Shown piece by piece: positions 60,034 to 64,000 of a stretch of 64,000 nucleotides of DNA. Every line of letters starts with the position of its first letter. The stretch's first letter is position 1. The translations under genes were made by a program, and so were the position numbers. This DNA comes from Caenimonas sp. SL110 (GTDB taxonomy: Bacteria; Pseudomonadota; Gammaproteobacteria; Burkholderiales; Burkholderiaceae_C). The notes beneath the pieces are model-generated. The model searched no databases. It worked only from the letters and a program-made list of their open reading frames with translations, and was not told the DNA's origin. The stretch lies in assembly GCF_001044395.1 (NCBI RefSeq), contig NZ_JANU01000006.1, positions 186,001 to 250,000 on the forward strand, read 5' to 3'.

Positions 60034-61426
60034 GCCCTTCCAGACCCGACCCGACCTGACAACAACCCGCTCGCGCGTCGCCCTGGGCCAAACCAGCCCC
60101 ACTGCCGAGCTGGAGGATTCGATCCGCATCGCCTCATCTGCGGCGTGCAGGCAAGCCTTCATCCAGACCCGGTTCGACGACGCCCGCACGGAGGCCGCCT
60201 ACCCTTCGCTAACCTCCAGGCCGCTGTCAGGCCTTGCGGTAACCATCAAGGACCTGTTTGATATCGAAGGCCAGACCACGGCGGCAGGCTCGGTCGTGCT
60301 TTCGGACGCGCCGCCGGCCAGCGTGGATTGCCCCGCCGTTGCGCGCCTGAAGGCCGCCGGGGGCGTCGTTCTGGGCCGCACCAACATGACGGAGTTCGCC
60401 TTCTCGGGCGTTGGCACCAATCCGCACCACGGCACACCCGTCAACCCTGCCGATGCGGCTTGCGAGCGGATTCCGGGCGGCTCCTCTTCCGGCGCGGCAG
60501 TCACCGTAGCGACTGGCGCGGCCTTCATCGGCCTGGGGTCCGACACGGGCGGTTCGATCCGCATTCCAGCTGCGCTCTGCGGCATCGTGGGTTTCAAGAG
60601 CACAGCCCGGCTCGTTCCCACCGATGGCACGGCACCGCTTTCGACGACGCTCGATACGGTTTGTGCGATGACCCGATCGGTATCGGACGCCATCATCGCG
60701 CACGAAATTCTCGCGGCTCGCACCGTGACGCGCAGCACGTCCCCCCTGGCCGGTTACCGGCTGGCCGTGGCCCAGACCTCGATGCTCGACTTCATGGATC
60801 AAACCGTGGCCACCGCCTTCGAGCGGGCCGTCAAGACGCTGCGCGATGCGGGCGCGCAGGTGCGCGAAATCCCCCTCGAAGCGATTCGCGACCTGGGCTC
60901 CATCCAGAGCGCCGGTGGATTTGCCGGCGCAGAAAGCTACGCATGGCACAAGTCGCTGTTCTCCAGCAAGGCCCAGGCCTATGACCCGCGGGTGGGCCAG
61001 CGCATCCTGCGAGGCAGCGAGATGAAGGCGCACGAATACATCGACTTGTGCAATGCAAGGCGCGACTGGATCTTTCGCGTCACCACTGCGCTGCAGGGCT
61101 TCGATGCCGTGCTCTCGCCTACCGTCCCCATCGTTGCCCCGCCGATTGCCCAGGTCGCGCCCGGGGCAGAACGTGACGACGAATTTTTCCGCGTGAACAC
61201 CTTGCTGCTTCGCAACACGAGCGTCGTGAATATGCTCGATGGCTGCGCCATCTCGATCCCTTGCCACGCACCCGATGAACTCCCGGTCGGACTCATGATC
61301 TGGCAAGGACAGATGCGTGACGACACCGTGCTCAACATCGCGATGCAGGCGCAGGCCGCGCTGGCGCGTCATTCGGATGCCGCGCTGGCGCGTCATTCGG
61401 ATGCCGCGCTGGCGCGTCAGGCATGA
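60032..61426 (+). CDS. Amidase signature family hydrolase
   Basis: A 464-residue amidase with the Ser-cisSer-Lys triad: Lys73 in AVTIKDLFD, the serine-rich loop PGGSSSGAAVT and the nucleophile in GSDTGGSIRIPA. Substrate unknown; it is not obviously GatA. ATG 60032 is chosen because the frame upstream (to 59948) crosses the rpsB promoter. The C-terminus ends with repeats of AALARHSD encoded by a 24-base tandem array. The stop overlaps the next gene (ATGA). Confidence 0.88.
   Translation: MPFQTRPDLTTTRSRVALGQTSPTAELEDSIRIASSAACRQAFIQTRFDDARTEAAYPSLTSRPLSGLAVTIKDLFDIEGQTTAAGSVVLSDAPPASVDCPAVARLKAAGGVVLGRTNMTEFAFSGVGTNPHHGTPVNPADAACERIPGGSSSGAAVTVATGAAFIGLGSDTGGSIRIPAALCGIVGFKSTARLVPTDGTAPLSTTLDTVCAMTRSVSDAIIAHEILAARTVTRSTSPLAGYRLAVAQTSMLDFMDQTVATAFERAVKTLRDAGAQVREIPLEAIRDLGSIQSAGGFAGAESYAWHKSLFSSKAQAYDPRVGQRILRGSEMKAHEYIDLCNARRDWIFRVTTALQGFDAVLSPTVPIVAPPIAQVAPGAERDDEFFRVNTLLLRNTSVVNMLDGCAISIPCHAPDELPVGLMIWQGQMRDDTVLNIAMQAQAALARHSDAALARHSDAALARQA
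61355..61418 (+). repeat. 24-base tandem repeat at the 3' end of the amidase gene
   Basis: Copies at 61355-61378 and 61379-61402 are identical; a partial third (16 bases) runs to 61418. Each unit encodes AALARHSD, so copy-number change would keep the frame. Confidence 0.9.
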
Positions 61427-62697
61427 GGGTCGCCGTCATAGGCGCCGGCATCATTGGCGTGACCACTGCTTTTGAGTTGCGTGACGACGGCCACGAGGTC
61501 ACCGTCTTCGAGCGCCGGGGCGCCGCCGCAGAAGAAACAAGCTTTGCGAACGCAGGTGTCATTGCGCCCGGCTATGTCACGCCCTGGGCAGCGCCCGGCA
61601 TGCCCGCCAAGATCCTGAAGTACCTGCTCAGCGACCACGCGCCGGTGCGCGTGAGTCTTCCACTCTCGCGAGCTGACATTGCATGGATGTGGCAGTGGTA
61701 TCGCTCGTGCGACATGCCAACCTACGCCGCCAATCGACTGCGCATGCAGCGCCTTGCGTTCTACAGCCGGGAGCGGCTGCATGAGATCACCGATCGCCTC
61801 CAGCTCGAATACGACCGCGCGAGCGGCTACATGGTGCTGCTGCGAAGCGAGAAAGATCGAAAGCTCGTCCAGGCAGGTCTGCAGGTGTTGCGCGATGCGG
61901 GCGTGACACTGCATGAAATCGACGCCGAGGCGGCGCGGTTGATCGAGCCTGCGATCAATCCGGACACCTCTTTCGTCGGGGCTGTGCATGTGCCGGGCGA
62001 TGAAGTCGGCAACTGCCGGCAGTTCGCGCTGCTGCTCAAGAACGAAGCGCAGGCCCGCGGCGCAGTGTTCGAGTTCAACACGACCGTGGATGCACTCGAT
62101 CCGGCGAACCCAAGGATGCTCACGGTGCGCGCTGCCGGCCAGGAAACGCCTGTCCAACGCGAGTTCGAAGCGGTGGTGGTCTGTGGCGGCGTCGACTCCG
62201 CTGCGCTGCTGCGACCGCTGGGCCTGCATGTACCGCTGGCCGCTGTCTATGGCTACTCCATCAGCGCACCGATTCGTGAACACCTGAACGCCCCCCGCGG
62301 CGCATTGATGGACGAACGGTTCAAGGTCGCGATTTCGCGCATGGGCAACCGGGTGCGCGTAGCTGGCAGTGCAGAAATCGGTGGCGACCCGGGCAAGAAG
62401 CGGCCGGCCGCCATCCAGACGCTCTACAAGGTGCTGCAGGACTGGTTCCCCGGGGCTGCGCAGCTCGCCAACACGGGGGTCGCGGTACAAGAATGGAAAG
62501 GTGCGCGGCCCATGATGCCCGATGGACCACCGCTGCTGGGCGCCACTGGCATTCCAGGCGTGTGGATCAACCTCGGCCACGGCTCCAGCGGATGGGCGCT
62601 GTCGTGCGGAAGCGCCCGCGCGGTCGCAGACCTGATGGCCGGACGAGCCCCTGAAGTGGACATCGAGGGCCTGGGTGTTGAACGGCTGATTCCATGA
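61423..62697 (+). CDS. dadA: D-amino-acid dehydrogenase-like FAD oxidoreductase (DadA family)
   Basis: A 424-residue FAD enzyme of the DAO family. The N-terminal dinucleotide fold VAVIGAGIIGVTTAFEL, the FANAGVIAPGYVTPWAAPG segment and C-terminal WINLGHGSSGWALSCGSA match DadA, which oxidises D-amino acids to keto acids with electrons passing to the membrane. Translationally coupled to the amidase, which suggests amide or amino-acid catabolism. Specificity is inferred. Confidence 0.85.
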   Translation: MRVAVIGAGIIGVTTAFELRDDGHEVTVFERRGAAAEETSFANAGVIAPGYVTPWAAPGMPAKILKYLLSDHAPVRVSLPLSRADIAWMWQWYRSCDMPTYAANRLRMQRLAFYSRERLHEITDRLQLEYDRASGYMVLLRSEKDRKLVQAGLQVLRDAGVTLHEIDAEAARLIEPAINPDTSFVGAVHVPGDEVGNCRQFALLLKNEAQARGAVFEFNTTVDALDPANPRMLTVRAAGQETPVQREFEAVVVCGGVDSAALLRPLGLHVPLAAVYGYSISAPIREHLNAPRGALMDERFKVAISRMGNRVRVAGSAEIGGDPGKKRPAAIQTLYKVLQDWFPGAAQLANTGVAVQEWKGARPMMPDGPPLLGATGIPGVWINLGHGSSGWALSCGSARAVADLMAGRAPEVDIEGLGVERLIP

Positions 62698-62705
62698 GAG
62701 CTTGA

Positions 62706-64000
62706 ATGCAACGCATCACACACGATCGCCCCTGGCCGCTGTTCGACGCAGCGGCCACTCGCATGATCGAACGTGCGGCTGCATCAACGCTCGCGCCACA
62801 CACGCTGATGCAGCGAGCAGGGCTATCGATCGCCAAACTCGCGATGGCCGTTGCACCGCACTCGAAAAGTATCTGGATTGCCTGCGGGCCCGGCAACAAC
62901 GGCGGCGATGGATTTGAAGCCGCCATGCACCTTCTCCAATGGGGCAAGCGTGTTCACGCGACGTGGCTTGGCGATGAAGCTCGCGCGCCCGCAGATGCGC
63001 TGGCCTCATTCCAGCGTGCGCGCGACGCAGGAGTCGTCATTGCAGCCGAGCCCCCTCACCACTGCGACCTTGCAATCGATGGCTTGCTGGGCGTTGGAGG
63101 CAGCCATCCCGTCGAAGGCGCGATGGCCCAACAGGTTTCACTCATCAACGCGTTGACTTGCCCGGTCCTGTCCATCGACCTGCCAACCGGCCTCGCAGCC
63201 GACACCGGCTCGGGTCAAAGCGTGCACGCGACTCATACCTTAAGCCTTCTCACCCTCAAGCCCGGGCTCTTCACGCACGGCGGACGCGATGCTTGCGGCG
63301 ATATCTGGTTCGATGACCTTGGCATTGCGCTGGATGCGTTCGATGCATCGGCCACCTTGTCTGGCCCACCCGATACCACGGCTCGCCCACACGCTTCGCA
63401 CAAGGGAAGCTTCGGAGACGTAGCGATCATTGGCGGTGCGCCGGGCATGAGTGGCGCCGCACTGCTGGCCGCTTCGGCTGCGCTTCATGGCGGAGCAGGT
63501 CGCGTCTTTGTGGCGCTGCTCGATGCATCGGGAATGGCAGTCGATGCAACCCGGCCAGAACTGATGTTCCGCGCCTGGGCTTCGCTCGATCTCACCGGTC
63601 AGGCGGTGGCTTGCGGTTGCGGCGGCGGGGATGCCGTACGTGCCGTGCTGCCCAAGGTGATCTCGGCCGCGAAGGCGCTGGTACTCGATGCCGACGCGCT
63701 CAACGCAATCGCCAACGACCCACAGCTGCAGTCCCGGTTGCAGGCACGAGGCATGCGGGGTCGGCCCACGGTGCTCACGCCGCACCCGCTGGAAGCAGCA
63801 CGCCTTCTGGGAAGCACCACGCTACAGGTGCAGGCAGACCGGCTCGCCGCCTGCCGGGAGATTGCGTCGCGATATGGATGCAGCGTGGTCCTCAAGGGCT
63901 CCGGAACCATCATCGCCGACGCAGGCGGCAGGACTTCAATCAACCCGACCGGCAATGCGAGGCTCGCGACTGCAGGAACGGGCGATGTGCTCGCCGGTTT
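62706..64000 (+). CDS. nnr: Bifunctional NAD(P)H-hydrate repair enzyme (3' end outside window)
   Basis: Repairs hydrated NAD(P)H. The N-terminal epimerase domain (to about residue 210) has CGPGNNGGDGFEAAMHLLQ and the C-terminal ADP/ATP-dependent dehydratase domain has HKGSFGDVAIIGGAPGMSGA, LTPHPLEAARLL and TAGTGDVLAG. The frame is open to the last base of the window after 431 codons. ATG 62706 lies 8 bases after dadA. Confidence 0.92.
   Translation, partial: MQRITHDRPWPLFDAAATRMIERAAASTLAPHTLMQRAGLSIAKLAMAVAPHSKSIWIACGPGNNGGDGFEAAMHLLQWGKRVHATWLGDEARAPADALASFQRARDAGVVIAAEPPHHCDLAIDGLLGVGGSHPVEGAMAQQVSLINALTCPVLSIDLPTGLAADTGSGQSVHATHTLSLLTLKPGLFTHGGRDACGDIWFDDLGIALDAFDASATLSGPPDTTARPHASHKGSFGDVAIIGGAPGMSGAALLAASAALHGGAGRVFVALLDASGMAVDATRPELMFRAWASLDLTGQAVACGCGGGDAVRAVLPKVISAAKALVLDADALNAIANDPQLQSRLQARGMRGRPTVLTPHPLEAARLLGSTTLQVQADRLAACREIASRYGCSVVLKGSGTIIADAGGRTSINPTGNARLATAGTGDVLAG

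Overview
The window is a GC-rich bacterial chromosome segment. Gene order (rho-rpmE; pyrH-frr-uppS-cdsA-dxr-rseP-bamA-skp-lpxD-fabZ-lpxA-lpxB-rnhB; greA-carBA; glmM-folP-ftsH-rlmE) and protein sequences point to a betaproteobacterium of the Burkholderiales, most likely a Comamonadaceae such as Variovorax or a relative. That placement comes from recognising gene families and synteny, not from a database search. I saw no tRNA, rRNA, insertion sequence, prophage or CRISPR array.

Layout. Bases 1-4743 hold rho (5' end outside the window), rpmE type B, a GT39-like membrane glycosyltransferase and a MATE exporter. From 4724 to 32944 nearly everything concerns phosphate: pstSCAB-phoU-phoB-phoR (minus strand, 11416 to 4724); divergently a fasciclin lipoprotein, a periplasmic binding protein and exopolyphosphatase ppx; a small Lys/Ala-rich DNA-binding-type protein; a 2051-residue RTX exported nuclease of the ExeM/NucH type; then a tightly packed minus-strand run from 29289 to 21648: olsB (ornithine lipid synthesis), a PlcP-type phospholipase, an Agt-type lipid glycosyltransferase, ppk1, sixA, an FHA-SpoIIE phosphatase, a STAS antagonist, an anti-sigma ATPase and an unknown 87-residue protein, closed by a terminator. 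A zinc carboxypeptidase lies upstream and the Tat-exported alkaline phosphatase phoX faces the other way.

By hand I found PhoB-box-like sequences (7-mers resembling CTGTCAT at exact 11-base spacing) before pstS, the fasciclin gene, olsB, ppk1 and phoX, and a weaker one before the nuclease. The simplest reading is a phosphate-starvation island: sensing (PhoBR), uptake (Pst), scavenging (PhoX, exported nuclease), storage (Ppk/Ppx) and replacement of phospholipids by ornithine lipids and glycolipids (OlsB, PlcP, Agt). The unusual part is a complete partner-switching signalling module co-transcribed with the lipid-remodelling and polyphosphate genes, and the ppk1 Pho boxes being translated as the C-terminal tail of the upstream glycosyltransferase.

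Bases 33045-44653 hold housekeeping genes (MOSC protein, glmM, folP, ftsH, rlmE, yhbY, DUF4149, greA, carB, carA), with REP-like palindromic repeats at 32953-33036 and 39105-39236. Bases 44833-59829 are the envelope/translation cluster from an RNA methyltransferase and rnhB through lpxBA-fabZ-lpxD-skp-bamA-rseP-dxr-cdsA-uppS-frr-pyrH-tsf-rpsB, all on the minus strand. Bases 60032-64000 hold a plus-strand set: amidase (with a 24-base tandem repeat at its 3' end), a DadA-like dehydrogenase and nnr (cut by the window end).
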